From: Bacteroidales bacterium
GTDB lineage: Bacteria > Bacteroidota > Bacteroidia > Bacteroidales > F082
Assembly (NCBI GenBank): GCA_017428285.1
Contig: JAFRRE010000157.1
Location: forward strand, 1-7,829
Length of the DNA: 7,829 nucleotides
Direction of reading: 5' to 3'
Part shown: positions 1 to 6,265 of the stretch, one piece after another
Numbering within the stretch: position 1 is the stretch's first letter
Layout: every line of letters starts with the position of its first letter
Program-made: the position numbers and the translations under genes
Notes under the pieces: model-generated
Databases searched by the model: none
The model's input: only the letters and a program-made list of their open reading frames with translations
What the model was told of the DNA's origin: nothing

Positions 1-310
1 CGAAAAGGATTTGGCCTTCCTCGTTCGTGTAATTGGTTTTGTTCCAAGTCTGGTCCACGATGCGAGTGGCTTCCTCCACGCCCGGCACTTCGGCCTTGAA
101 GCCTGGAGCTACGGCCCCGCTGACACGCGGAAACACATTCACGCCTTCGGAACTCGTGGTCTCCATTTGGATGCAATAGATGCGGTCCACATCCTTATAG
201 AAACTGTCGTACGACAGCTCGAAGCACACCTTGGCAATCAGCACGATGCCAATGGCGAGACCTATGCCTAAGGATAGGATTTTGATGAGTGTGTCTTTGA
301 ATCTGTTCAT
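1..310 (-). CDS. ABC transporter permease, MacB/FtsX type (N-terminal part, cut by window edge)
   Basis: Only the first 103 residues are inside the window; the reading frame stays open to base 1. The start is the ATG at 310-308, giving MNRFKDTLIKILSLGIGLAI and so on. Residues about 8-27 form a hydrophobic membrane segment, followed by a periplasmic stretch with the FELSYDSFYKDVDRIYCIQ pattern and then VPGVEEATRI. This is the usual opening of Bacteroidota permeases with a MacB-like periplasmic core domain: one transmembrane helix followed by a large periplasmic domain, with three more helices expected beyond the window. The family works with an ABC ATPase and a HlyD-like adaptor to move substrates or lipoproteins across the envelope. 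The adaptor gene lies directly upstream in the same direction, which supports a pump operon. No Shine-Dalgarno sequence is seen; the start is directly preceded by an 8-bp tandem repeat. The substrate cannot be told from this fragment. Confidence 0.85.
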   Translation of the reverse strand, partial: MNRFKDTLIKILSLGIGLAIGIVLIAKVCFELSYDSFYKDVDRIYCIQMETTSSEGVNVFPRVSGAVAPGFKAEVPGVEEATRIVDQTWNKTNYTNEEGQILF

Positions 311-358
311 ATTGTTGAATTGTTGAATTGTTGAATTGTTTAACTGTTGAATTGTTTG
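311..358. repeat. Six-unit 8-bp tandem repeat abutting the permease start codon
   Basis: Six consecutive 8-mers fill 48 bp: three exact ATTGTTGA units (311-334), then ATTGTTTA, ACTGTTGA and ATTGTTTG. On the coding (minus) strand they read as TCAACAAT units, and the last one touches the ATG of the permease. The leader is A-rich and has almost no G, so it should be unstructured, as is favourable for Bacteroidota ribosome loading. The unit length is not a multiple of three, but the array lies before the start codon, so a change in unit number would alter leader length and not the protein frame. Confidence 0.85.
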
Positions 359-359
359 T

Positions 360-493
360 TGAGATTCCCTTCGGGAATGGAGTGTTTGTTTTAGTTATAC
401 AGCGGCGGCAAGAACAAGTTTCCTATTTGTAGCGCCACTGGCCGCCGCAGTTAACAACAACTCCTGACCTCCATTCCCCGCAGGGGAATCTCA
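360..493. repeat. 134-bp imperfect inverted repeat with paired REP-like ATTCCC/GGGAAT hairpins
   Basis: The outer arms match over about 23 bases: TGAGATTCCC, a 3-base loop, GGGAATGGAG at 360-382, and the reverse complement of the same motif at 469-493. Each outer arm is itself a hairpin: ATTCCC-ttc-GGGAAT at 364-378 and ATTCCCC-gca-GGGGAAT at 473-489. The inner arms GCGGCGGC (402-409) and GCCGCCGC (441-448) also pair, enclosing a loop of about 31 bases; the stretch between outer and inner arms pairs poorly. The element begins 4 bp beyond the stop codon of the adaptor gene and fills most of the gap to the permease. This is the layout of two opposed REP-type sequences (BIME-like) or a small non-autonomous element. 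No clear target duplication is seen at the ends. In the polycistronic RNA it would fold as a large stem between two genes of one operon. Confidence 0.75.
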
Positions 494-497
494 TCTA

Positions 498-1754
498 TCA
501 AAACACCAGCACCTCCGATTCCCCAAAGTTGTCATACGAAGAAGTAATCACCTTCTCACCGGCCTCCAGGCCTTCGACAACCTCGTAATACTGCGGGTTT
601 TGTCGCCCGATGCGGATGTCGCGGCGCGTAGCCTTGCTGCCGTCGGGCGAGAGCACATAAATCCACTTGCCACCTGTCTTTTGGTAGAAGGCGCCACGCG
701 GGATGAGCACCGCCTCCACGGGCTGGCCGAGCTGCAGGTTGAGGTAATAAGTCTGACCGCTGCGGATGTTCTCGGGCTGCTGCTCCATGAACTTGAAGTC
801 GGCCTTGAACTTGCCGTCGCGCACCTCGGGATATACCTTGCGGATCTGCGCTTGATACCGCTCGCTTTGCCGCTCAAAGGTTGCCTCCAAGCCAGGGGTG
901 ATGCGGTCGATGTAATGCTCATCGATCTGGGCCTCAATCTTGTAACTGTCAAGGTTGTTGATTTGCCCGATCTTGGAGCCTGCGCCCACCGACTGGCCCA
1001 ACACCACATCCAACAGGCCCAACTCGCCGTCGATGGGTGCCTTGATGGTCAGGTTTTCCTTGCGCTTACGAATCATCATCATGTTGACGCGCATGTTTTC
1101 GAGGCTCTCGCGCATCCGGTCGATTTCCACCGAGCGGTGGAGGCTATCCTGCTTGGCGCGGTTCTCCACCAACTTCAGGCGGCTGTTCGAGAGCGTGAAG
1201 TCCTCCTCGGCCTTCAGGTAGTCCTCGCGGGCGATGAGGCCGTCGTCGTAGAGCGACTTATGCGCTTCGTAGGTGCGGCGGTTCCGTTGTACCTCCATCT
1301 GCAGTTGCAGTTTCTCCTGCTCCACGCTCAGCTTCTGTTGTTCCATCTGAATCATGGTGTTACGCAGGATATTCTCCTTCTCGGCGAGGTCGGCCTCGGA
1401 GGAGAGGATTTGCATGTCGAGGTTTTCGTTGCTCAAAATAAGAATGACATCACCAGCCTTGACGCGACTGCCTTCCTCGGTGACGATCTGCTGCACCACG
1501 CCGCCTTCCAAGGGGCTGATTTGGATGGTCGTCATCGGCGCGACTTGCCCGCTGATGCGGATGTAGTCGTTGAACTCGCCCGAGGTGACGGTGCTGACGG
1601 TGATGTTGTCCGCGTCGATGCGGAGTTTCTTCGAGTCATCCCTTAGGAAGAGCCAAAGGACAAACGCCAATAGCAATGCTCCGCCCCAGAACGGCAACGC
1701 CTTTTTTGTGAATGCGCGGCGGATTCCTTTTTTCTTCTCGATTTTACGATCCAT
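498..1754 (-). CDS. HlyD-family periplasmic adaptor subunit of an ABC efflux pump
   Basis: The 418-residue product starts with a basic tail (MDRKIEKKKGIRRAFTKK) and one inner-membrane helix at about 22-37. Next come the first lipoyl half (about 74-108, PLEGGVVQQIVTEEGSRVKAGD), a long coiled-coil hairpin (about 111-235), the second lipoyl half (about 236-265, IKAPIDGELG then GQSVGAGSKIGQI), a beta-barrel domain (about 266-345) and a membrane-proximal domain (about 346-418). This is the complete order for membrane-fusion adaptors that link an inner-membrane transporter to an outer-membrane TolC-like channel, and the length is normal. The frame is open upstream to a GTG at 1799, but that codon lies in the terminator hairpin, so it is rejected. 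The ATG at 1754 is preferred; an ATG at 1766 adding MEHS is the alternative. The permease follows 187 bp downstream in the same direction, implying a pump operon. The gene looks richer in G+C than the genes to its right, judged by eye. The substrate is unknown. Confidence 0.9.
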   Translation of the reverse strand: MDRKIEKKKGIRRAFTKKALPFWGGALLLAFVLWLFLRDDSKKLRIDADNITVSTVTSGEFNDYIRISGQVAPMTTIQISPLEGGVVQQIVTEEGSRVKAGDVILILSNENLDMQILSSEADLAEKENILRNTMIQMEQQKLSVEQEKLQLQMEVQRNRRTYEAHKSLYDDGLIAREDYLKAEEDFTLSNSRLKLVENRAKQDSLHRSVEIDRMRESLENMRVNMMMIRKRKENLTIKAPIDGELGLLDVVLGQSVGAGSKIGQINNLDSYKIEAQIDEHYIDRITPGLEATFERQSERYQAQIRKVYPEVRDGKFKADFKFMEQQPENIRSGQTYYLNLQLGQPVEAVLIPRGAFYQKTGGKWIYVLSPDGSKATRRDIRIGRQNPQYYEVVEGLEAGEKVITSSYDNFGESEVLVF

Positions 1755-1789
1755 TGAGTGTTCCATATTCGTAGCTGTTTGATTCCAAT

Positions 1790-1821
1790 AAAAAAACACG
1801 GTAGGTCAATCACCTACCGTG
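1790..1821 (-). terminator. Intrinsic terminator on the minus strand
   Basis: A perfect 10-bp stem (CACGGTAGGT / ACCTACCGTG) with a 5-base loop spans 1797-1821. Read on the minus strand it is followed at once by seven T residues (1796-1790). This is a textbook Rho-independent terminator placed about 90 bp beyond the stop codon of the T9SS gene, so it most likely ends the TPR regulator-T9SS transcript. It also sits only 36 bp before the adaptor start codon, so it could instead act, or also act, as a leader attenuator for the efflux operon. Confidence 0.88.
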
Positions 1822-1822
1822 C

Positions 1823-1852
1823 CAAAGATTTAATTTATTAAAAATCAACAAA
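1823..1852 (-). promoter_or_regulatory. Possible promoter for the efflux operon
   Basis: On the minus strand a TTTG (1852-1849) is followed after 18 bp by AATCTTTG (1830-1823), one mismatch from the Bacteroidota -7 consensus TAnnTTTG. The surroundings are very AT-rich. If used, transcription would begin at or inside the terminator stem at 1797-1821, making the hairpin the 5' end of the adaptor mRNA. The 35 bp between the T-tract and the adaptor ATG is too short to hold a full promoter, so a site here or read-through is needed. The match is weak and this call is tentative. Confidence 0.3.
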
Positions 1853-1877
1853 ATATAATATCGCTCATTTCTCAAAC

Positions 1878-1915
1878 TGTAACGTTTTTTTACAACGGTG
1901 TAAAGAAACGTTACA
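1878..1915. repeat. Near-perfect 38-bp palindrome spanning the T9SS gene stop codon
   Basis: TGTAACGTTT (1878-1887) pairs with AAACGTTACA (1906-1915); after one mismatch (1888/1905), TTTACA (1889-1894) pairs with TGTAAA (1899-1904) around a 4-base ACGG loop. That is 16 of 17 paired positions. The TAA stop codon of the T9SS gene (1913-1911) lies in one arm. No T-tract follows on the minus strand, so it is not a standard terminator; the real one is about 60 bp further on. It could be a 3'-end stabilising stem in RNA or a protein-binding palindrome in DNA. Confidence 0.75.
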
Positions 1916-4781
1916 ATGATTTGAGAAGGAGTTTCGTTTTTCCACCCACGGTGATGAAATACATGCCTTCGGTCAAGTCATGAATATCGATTTGCTGATG
2001 GTCAGCGGTGATGTAGCCTGATTTGACCGTTTGACCCAATAAATTGGTGATGCGGTATTCTTGTTGTTGAGACGTAATACCTTGTGTCTCAACGGTGATG
2101 ATGCCATTGCTCGGGTTAGGATAAATCACGAATCCCTTATCATCGCCTTCCTCCACGCCATGGATCTCGTAATACACGGCATCACAATCCTCTTCGCCCA
2201 TGGTAAGGACCAGCTCACCCTCCTGCCAATAGCAACGCAAGCCATCCACCTCATAATCCTTGGCCAGGGGAGTCCCTGGGAAAAAGCTCTTTTGGTGACC
2301 GATGCCGCAGATGATGTCGCCAGTAAACAGTTGATAGTTTGGATCGGTCACATGAAGCACCCGATAGGTCTCGCCTTGGATGGTTGTTTCTTCCACGCCA
2401 TCCACATGAACGGTGATGGTAAACCAGCCTCCATTGATTTCCCATTCGTCGCCCACTTCGGCGCCGAAGTCATAAAGCAGAGTGAAATCCTCCAAGTCCT
2501 TGTTCCACCAATAAATCCGGTCGCCCTCCTCGTAGATGTATTCGTAATCGATCCATGTTGACTTGTCATACATCGTGTTGGTCTCCGTGATGATTTTCAC
2601 CCGCTTGCTATTGATAGCGGTATCTGCCGTATATTCAAGATGTTGATAAGTGATTTCGCCTGTCAAGTGCTTGATTTCGTAGTACCATTCGGTGCTGATG
2701 GGAAAGTATTCATGAACAGGTCCCGCCTCATTGATATTAATCCGATAATAATAATTCAAGTCATTGTCAATCAACATCCTTGAAGTGAAGGTCGCTGTAA
2801 TTTCCTGACCGACAGCCATGGTATCGTTGCCTATGATCAACCATTCATCGTAGGGATCATCGTCGTTGTCGATATAATACGTCACTCCATTCGCCGTCAA
2901 GGCCAACACCACTCCAGGAAGCGGGATAGACGTGGTGTGGGGCATGGGAGCCCATTCTATAGTTCCTGTTAAGGTAGTTTCGTCAAGGGCGTCCATCTCC
3001 ACCAATTCGACGGTATGCACCCCTTCACCGGTGATATCATAACGAAGGTGATGGATTCCTTTAAAGCCAACATGCATGCCTTCCCTGAAAATGTCGTTGT
3101 TGATAAATGAATCCTTGTAAAGAAGTCCGTTGTGCATGGGATAATAGGGAGTGGGGAACGTGAAATCACCAATCAAATAGGTTAAAAAATGCTGGTCCTC
3201 ATCTTCTTCACAAGGACAAGAAAGACAGGGCGGATCCCAATAATCTGTGGTGAGCCAACCGCCATCAAGTTCAAAGGTGTAATCCTTAAACGGCTGGATA
3301 TCTTGCAGTTCCATACCATAAAAATGATTGGCGTAGGGATCAAGCATGATTTCGCAATGCCCAATGAAAGTTAGAAGGTCGGTGTCATAATACGAAACAC
3401 CATTGAAAACCAATGGCCAGTCTTGCTTTTCGCCATTGATGGTGATGTAATAGGATGTATAAGGTGGCTTGGGAAGACGGATTTTCACCTTATCATCATC
3501 TGGGAAGAGTTGTGCGACTATGGCATCATAGTGATGAGCTGTGGTTTGTTGAATATCAAATACATACTGAGAATCACCCACATAATCATGCATCTCTTTA
3601 ATGGTTCCAAACGCTCCTATGACCGTTCCAACCGGTATGGTGTCATAGCGCACGATAAGTCTATCCAACATGGTGGGATCGGGACGAAAGCCGTCCACTG
3701 TGAGGGGATATTCATGGTTGTCGGCAGTACGAATCGCTAACGCTGAACCGTATTGATAATTTCCAAAGGCAAAAGCATAGGGTGACACCACGACTTCGCC
3801 TTCAATGTAATGGATGTCTTTGAGGTTGAAAACGCTTCTCTTATAGACGTTGTTGCCCAGGAAATACAAATGGCCGTCGTTGCCTTTCCAAAGATAGCCA
3901 TCGCCTTCGCCGCCAGGAGCAACTTGTTGAATGGGCAAAGCCTCGCCATACTCACAGAAAGTCACGCCATGGTCGCCAGAATAGCGCAACTGCACATAAA
4001 GGTCATCGTCGTTACTCACACCGCGCAGATCGTAAATGACGCCATTGTCAGCCACCGCAAACTGGTTACCATTCAAGAGATAGAAACCCGGTTCTTGTTG
4101 GGGTCCCGCGATGCCGCCCCAATAGGAGCCAGCCACCACATTGCCCTCGGGGTCGAACTCCATGTGCAGCACCACAGCACCGTCAAAAGCGGCCAACTCC
4201 CAGTTTTGCATGTCGTCAAGTGTGGAATGGAAGATACCGCTCGCCTCACCAGAATAATACCATTTGCTAACGTAAACATCCCCCGCTTCATTGGCAATCA
4301 CATCGCCAATGCTATGATACTCGTCGCCAAGAATTAGCAAACTCGCATCAACAGTGTTCCAGGTGTCACCCGCATCCAACGTATAGCACAGATGATCCTC
4401 GCTCCAAAACAATAAGGTGTCATTGTTCACGGCATACGCATCTGACATATAATAGTTCGGATGGTTTGCGGTTTCCTGCCACGTGTCGCCATGGTCGTCG
4501 GAATAGCATACAAAGTCATGGTCCGAAGGAAACGCGAAGATGCGACCATTGGGGCTAAAGGCCATCACATAACGCATATAATAGCCGAGAACTGGCGTCC
4601 AAGTCTCGCCTTCATCTTGGGAGCGAAGAAGGCCGCTATAGCCACCCATGGCAAAAAGATTGCCTTCAGAATCTGCACCAAGAAAATAGTTGTGGCAGTT
4701 CATAGGCTTCCAAACATTTTGTGCCGTCAGCATTCCAAACAAGCCGAAGCAAACGATGATGATTGATAAAAGCTTTTTCAT
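1911..4781 (-). CDS. Secreted T9SS cargo protein with Asp-box repeats and beta-rich modules
   Basis: The 956-residue product opens with a signal peptide (about 1-20, cleavage near LTA/QN). Residues about 21-315 carry Asp-box (BNR/sortilin-like) motifs typical of beta-propellers: SQDEGETW (54-61), SDDHGDTW (94-101), TLDAGDTW (134-141), a degenerate STLDDMQNW (186-194) and SGDHGVTF (268-275). Residues about 321-685 hold three or four diverged beta-rich modules sharing a pattern such as LIVRYDTIPVGTVIGAF (375-391) and LIIGNDTMAVGQEITATF (648-665); the third contains a CxxCxC cluster (519-524). A tryptophan- and tyrosine-rich domain covers about 690-870. The end (about 883-956, FVIYPNPSNG ... LTEGMYFITV ... 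LLLKSL) is a T9SS type A sorting domain, known to direct export through the type IX system and removal of the tail at the surface. No catalytic site is recognised, so a sialidase call is not justified; Asp-boxes alone do not give activity. The TPR regulator gene ends 42 bp upstream with no good promoter between, suggesting cotranscription. Confidence 0.9.
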   Translation of the reverse strand: MKKLLSIIIVCFGLFGMLTAQNVWKPMNCHNYFLGADSEGNLFAMGGYSGLLRSQDEGETWTPVLGYYMRYVMAFSPNGRIFAFPSDHDFVCYSDDHGDTWQETANHPNYYMSDAYAVNNDTLLFWSEDHLCYTLDAGDTWNTVDASLLILGDEYHSIGDVIANEAGDVYVSKWYYSGEASGIFHSTLDDMQNWELAAFDGAVVLHMEFDPEGNVVAGSYWGGIAGPQQEPGFYLLNGNQFAVADNGVIYDLRGVSNDDDLYVQLRYSGDHGVTFCEYGEALPIQQVAPGGEGDGYLWKGNDGHLYFLGNNVYKRSVFNLKDIHYIEGEVVVSPYAFAFGNYQYGSALAIRTADNHEYPLTVDGFRPDPTMLDRLIVRYDTIPVGTVIGAFGTIKEMHDYVGDSQYVFDIQQTTAHHYDAIVAQLFPDDDKVKIRLPKPPYTSYYITINGEKQDWPLVFNGVSYYDTDLLTFIGHCEIMLDPYANHFYGMELQDIQPFKDYTFELDGGWLTTDYWDPPCLSCPCEEDEDQHFLTYLIGDFTFPTPYYPMHNGLLYKDSFINNDIFREGMHVGFKGIHHLRYDITGEGVHTVELVEMDALDETTLTGTIEWAPMPHTTSIPLPGVVLALTANGVTYYIDNDDDPYDEWLIIGNDTMAVGQEITATFTSRMLIDNDLNYYYRININEAGPVHEYFPISTEWYYEIKHLTGEITYQHLEYTADTAINSKRVKIITETNTMYDKSTWIDYEYIYEEGDRIYWWNKDLEDFTLLYDFGAEVGDEWEINGGWFTITVHVDGVEETTIQGETYRVLHVTDPNYQLFTGDIICGIGHQKSFFPGTPLAKDYEVDGLRCYWQEGELVLTMGEEDCDAVYYEIHGVEEGDDKGFVIYPNPSNGIITVETQGITSQQQEYRITNLLGQTVKSGYITADHQQIDIHDLTEGMYFITVGGKTKLLLKSL

Positions 4782-4823
4782 ATTATTGTGTTTTTTAATT
4801 GTTATTCTGTCTTCTTGCTTCTT

Positions 4824-6173
4824 TCATTCTATCCCATTCACAATCTCCTCGAAACTCCTTTCATCCCCATCCATCTTTTCCTGTTTGATGCGGTACTTTC
4901 GTCGGGCGTACGAGTTGGTTTGCAGATTCATCATGATGGAGATGACTTGGTTGCTGAAGCCCTGACGGGTGAGGCTGCAAATCTGCAAGTCGGCCTTGGT
5001 CAAGGTGGGGTAACGCTCCAATAACTTCTTTGTGAAACCGTTGTAAACCAGGTCAATAAGCTCCAGGTAATCGTTCCATTCCGATTCTTCGAGGTTGAAA
5101 TCGACCGTACTCGCTGTGATTTGTTCCGCCAGCGCCAAGGCAGTCACAAAGACCTTGTTTTTCTTTAAGGCAAGCTCCAACTGCCGTTGGTTTTCCTCGT
5201 CTTTAAGCTTGTTTTTCAACGTCTTCTGTCGTAGCAGCAAGAGCGTTACCAACAAGGCCACGATCAGCAGTCCCAAAACCACATAGAGATACAAGGCCTT
5301 CAGCTTTTGTTCCGACTGCAAGGCGTTTTTCTGCATTTGCAGTTCATAGTCCCTTTGGATGCGTTGCATCTCCTCGCCACGCTGCTCCCGATGGGCTTGC
5401 ATCATGTTTTCATTGAAAAGCCGGTAACACTCCAAGGCCTCTTGGTACTTCCCATAAAGCTCATTGATCTGATACAATCCTTGATAGGCTGGCATCCGCA
5501 CGCCAGCTTTCTCACTTTGTGTCGCCAAGTTCAAATGGTTGATGGCGAGGCTGTCGTTTTCAACATAATAATACGCCAGGCCCAAGGCCAGATGACAGAG
5601 GTCGGGACGGGCTCCATCGGCGAGGGCTTCAGAGACCATCCCGATGACTTTCTCGTAATCACCTTGTTCCATATAGATGTCGCGGGCAATCTCAAGCTTG
5701 AGTTCATTGGACAACACAGTGTCGTTCAAGGCGTTAGCCAACCCAAGAGATGCCTCATAGTATTGCTTTGCCTGTTCCACTTCATGCAGCGAGGCTCCCA
5801 CCCTACCAGCATTACGCAGCGCATTCATCAGCAAGGCGGAATCGGCAGTTTGTCGAAACAGTTCGGTGGCATCCAGATGAAGGCGCAATGCCTCGTCCTT
5901 CAAGCCGTGTTTCCAATACCGGGTACCGAGCTGGTCTTCGATTTGCCCTTTCAAGCGCCGCACCTCGGGGCGTTGTTGGTCGCAACGGTCAAGTGCAAGA
6001 AGGGCCTGGCTATAGCTCTCGGCGGCAGCCACGGAGTTGTCCGTCGAAAGCTCGAGACCTTGTTCATATAAAGCCTGGGCTTTTTCGAGCTGCCGCGTGT
6101 TGGATTGGCAGGAGCCCAAAAACACAGCCAACACAAAGGCCAAAAGGATAAGATGCCGTTTCGTTTGAATCAT
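4824..6173 (-). CDS. TPR lipoprotein with transmembrane segment and C-terminal HTH-like domain; probable membrane-bound regulator
   Basis: The 449-residue product starts with a lipoprotein signal peptide ending in the lipobox LGSC (Cys22). Residues about 25-255 are helical TPR-like repeats (for example AAAESYSQALLALDR, QAKQYYEASLGLANAL, GKYQEALECYRLF). A charged probable coiled coil (258-292) leads to one strong transmembrane helix (about 293-314), another coiled segment (315-340), and a C-terminal domain whose region 391-434 (LTKADLQICSLTRQGFSNQV ... NSYARRKYRIKQEKM) resembles a LuxR-like helix-turn-helix. Bacteroidota have many TPR-membrane-HTH proteins, generally taken as signalling regulators. 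The inferred layout is a lipid-anchored periplasmic sensor joined through one helix to a cytoplasmic DNA-binding tail. The ATG at 6173 is the only credible start, as the next Met is residue 115. It is probably cotranscribed with the T9SS gene downstream. The ligand and target promoter are unknown. Confidence 0.85.
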   Translation of the reverse strand: MIQTKRHLILLAFVLAVFLGSCQSNTRQLEKAQALYEQGLELSTDNSVAAAESYSQALLALDRCDQQRPEVRRLKGQIEDQLGTRYWKHGLKDEALRLHLDATELFRQTADSALLMNALRNAGRVGASLHEVEQAKQYYEASLGLANALNDTVLSNELKLEIARDIYMEQGDYEKVIGMVSEALADGARPDLCHLALGLAYYYVENDSLAINHLNLATQSEKAGVRMPAYQGLYQINELYGKYQEALECYRLFNENMMQAHREQRGEEMQRIQRDYELQMQKNALQSEQKLKALYLYVVLGLLIVALLVTLLLLRQKTLKNKLKDEENQRQLELALKKNKVFVTALALAEQITASTVDFNLEESEWNDYLELIDLVYNGFTKKLLERYPTLTKADLQICSLTRQGFSNQVISIMMNLQTNSYARRKYRIKQEKMDGDERSFEEIVNGIE

Positions 6174-6177
6174 GTTG

Positions 6178-6207
6178 CAAAGTTAGCTCGAAAAACAGCC
6201 TTGTCAA
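6178..6207 (-). promoter_or_regulatory. Bacteroidota-type promoter of the TPR regulator gene
   Basis: On the minus strand TTG (6207-6205) is followed after 19 bp by TAACTTTG (6185-6178), an exact match to the -7 consensus TAnnTTTG. Only four bases (CAAC) separate this box from the ATG at 6173, so transcription should start at or next to the start codon. The mRNA would then be leaderless or almost so. Confidence 0.65.
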
Positions 6208-6226
6208 GGGCTTGGAGGCGCGTAGC

Positions 6227-6265
6227 TATCAATAAGTCATCAAGAGATTTTTTAACTTATTGATA
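6227..6265. repeat. Perfect 11-bp inverted repeat upstream of the TPR promoter
   Basis: TATCAATAAGT (6227-6237) and ACTTATTGATA (6255-6265) are exact reverse complements with a 17-base spacer. The centres of the arms are about 28 bp apart, close to three helical turns, which fits a dimeric protein bound to one face of the DNA upstream of the TPR promoter at 6178-6207. The left arm overlaps TAGCTATC (6223-6230), which has its own partner at 6297-6304. A role as regulator site is inferred from position only. Confidence 0.5.

Noticed and set aside
311..493. CRISPR array
   Set aside because: The 8-bp units are contiguous with no spacers and the other repeat is a two-arm inverted repeat, so neither matches a CRISPR layout.
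600..1646. Long plus-strand ORF (348 codons) opposite the adaptor gene
   Set aside because: It is the antisense shadow of a G+C-rich coding region; composition is dominated by Leu, Val, Ala, Asp and His with no domain pattern, and the minus frame encodes a complete HlyD-type protein.
2061..2561. Plus-strand ORF of 166 codons inside the T9SS gene
   Set aside because: Antisense shadow; the minus frame is a continuous 956-residue protein with signal peptide and sorting domain.
3900..4700. Sialidase or other glycoside hydrolase call from the Asp-boxes
   Set aside because: Asp-boxes occur in many beta-propellers without enzyme activity; no sialidase arginine triad or catalytic Tyr/Glu pattern (such as an FRIP motif) is seen.
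5307..6071. Plus-strand ORF of 254 codons opposite the TPR gene
   Set aside because: Antisense shadow of a clear TPR-membrane-HTH protein; no plausible start context or motif.
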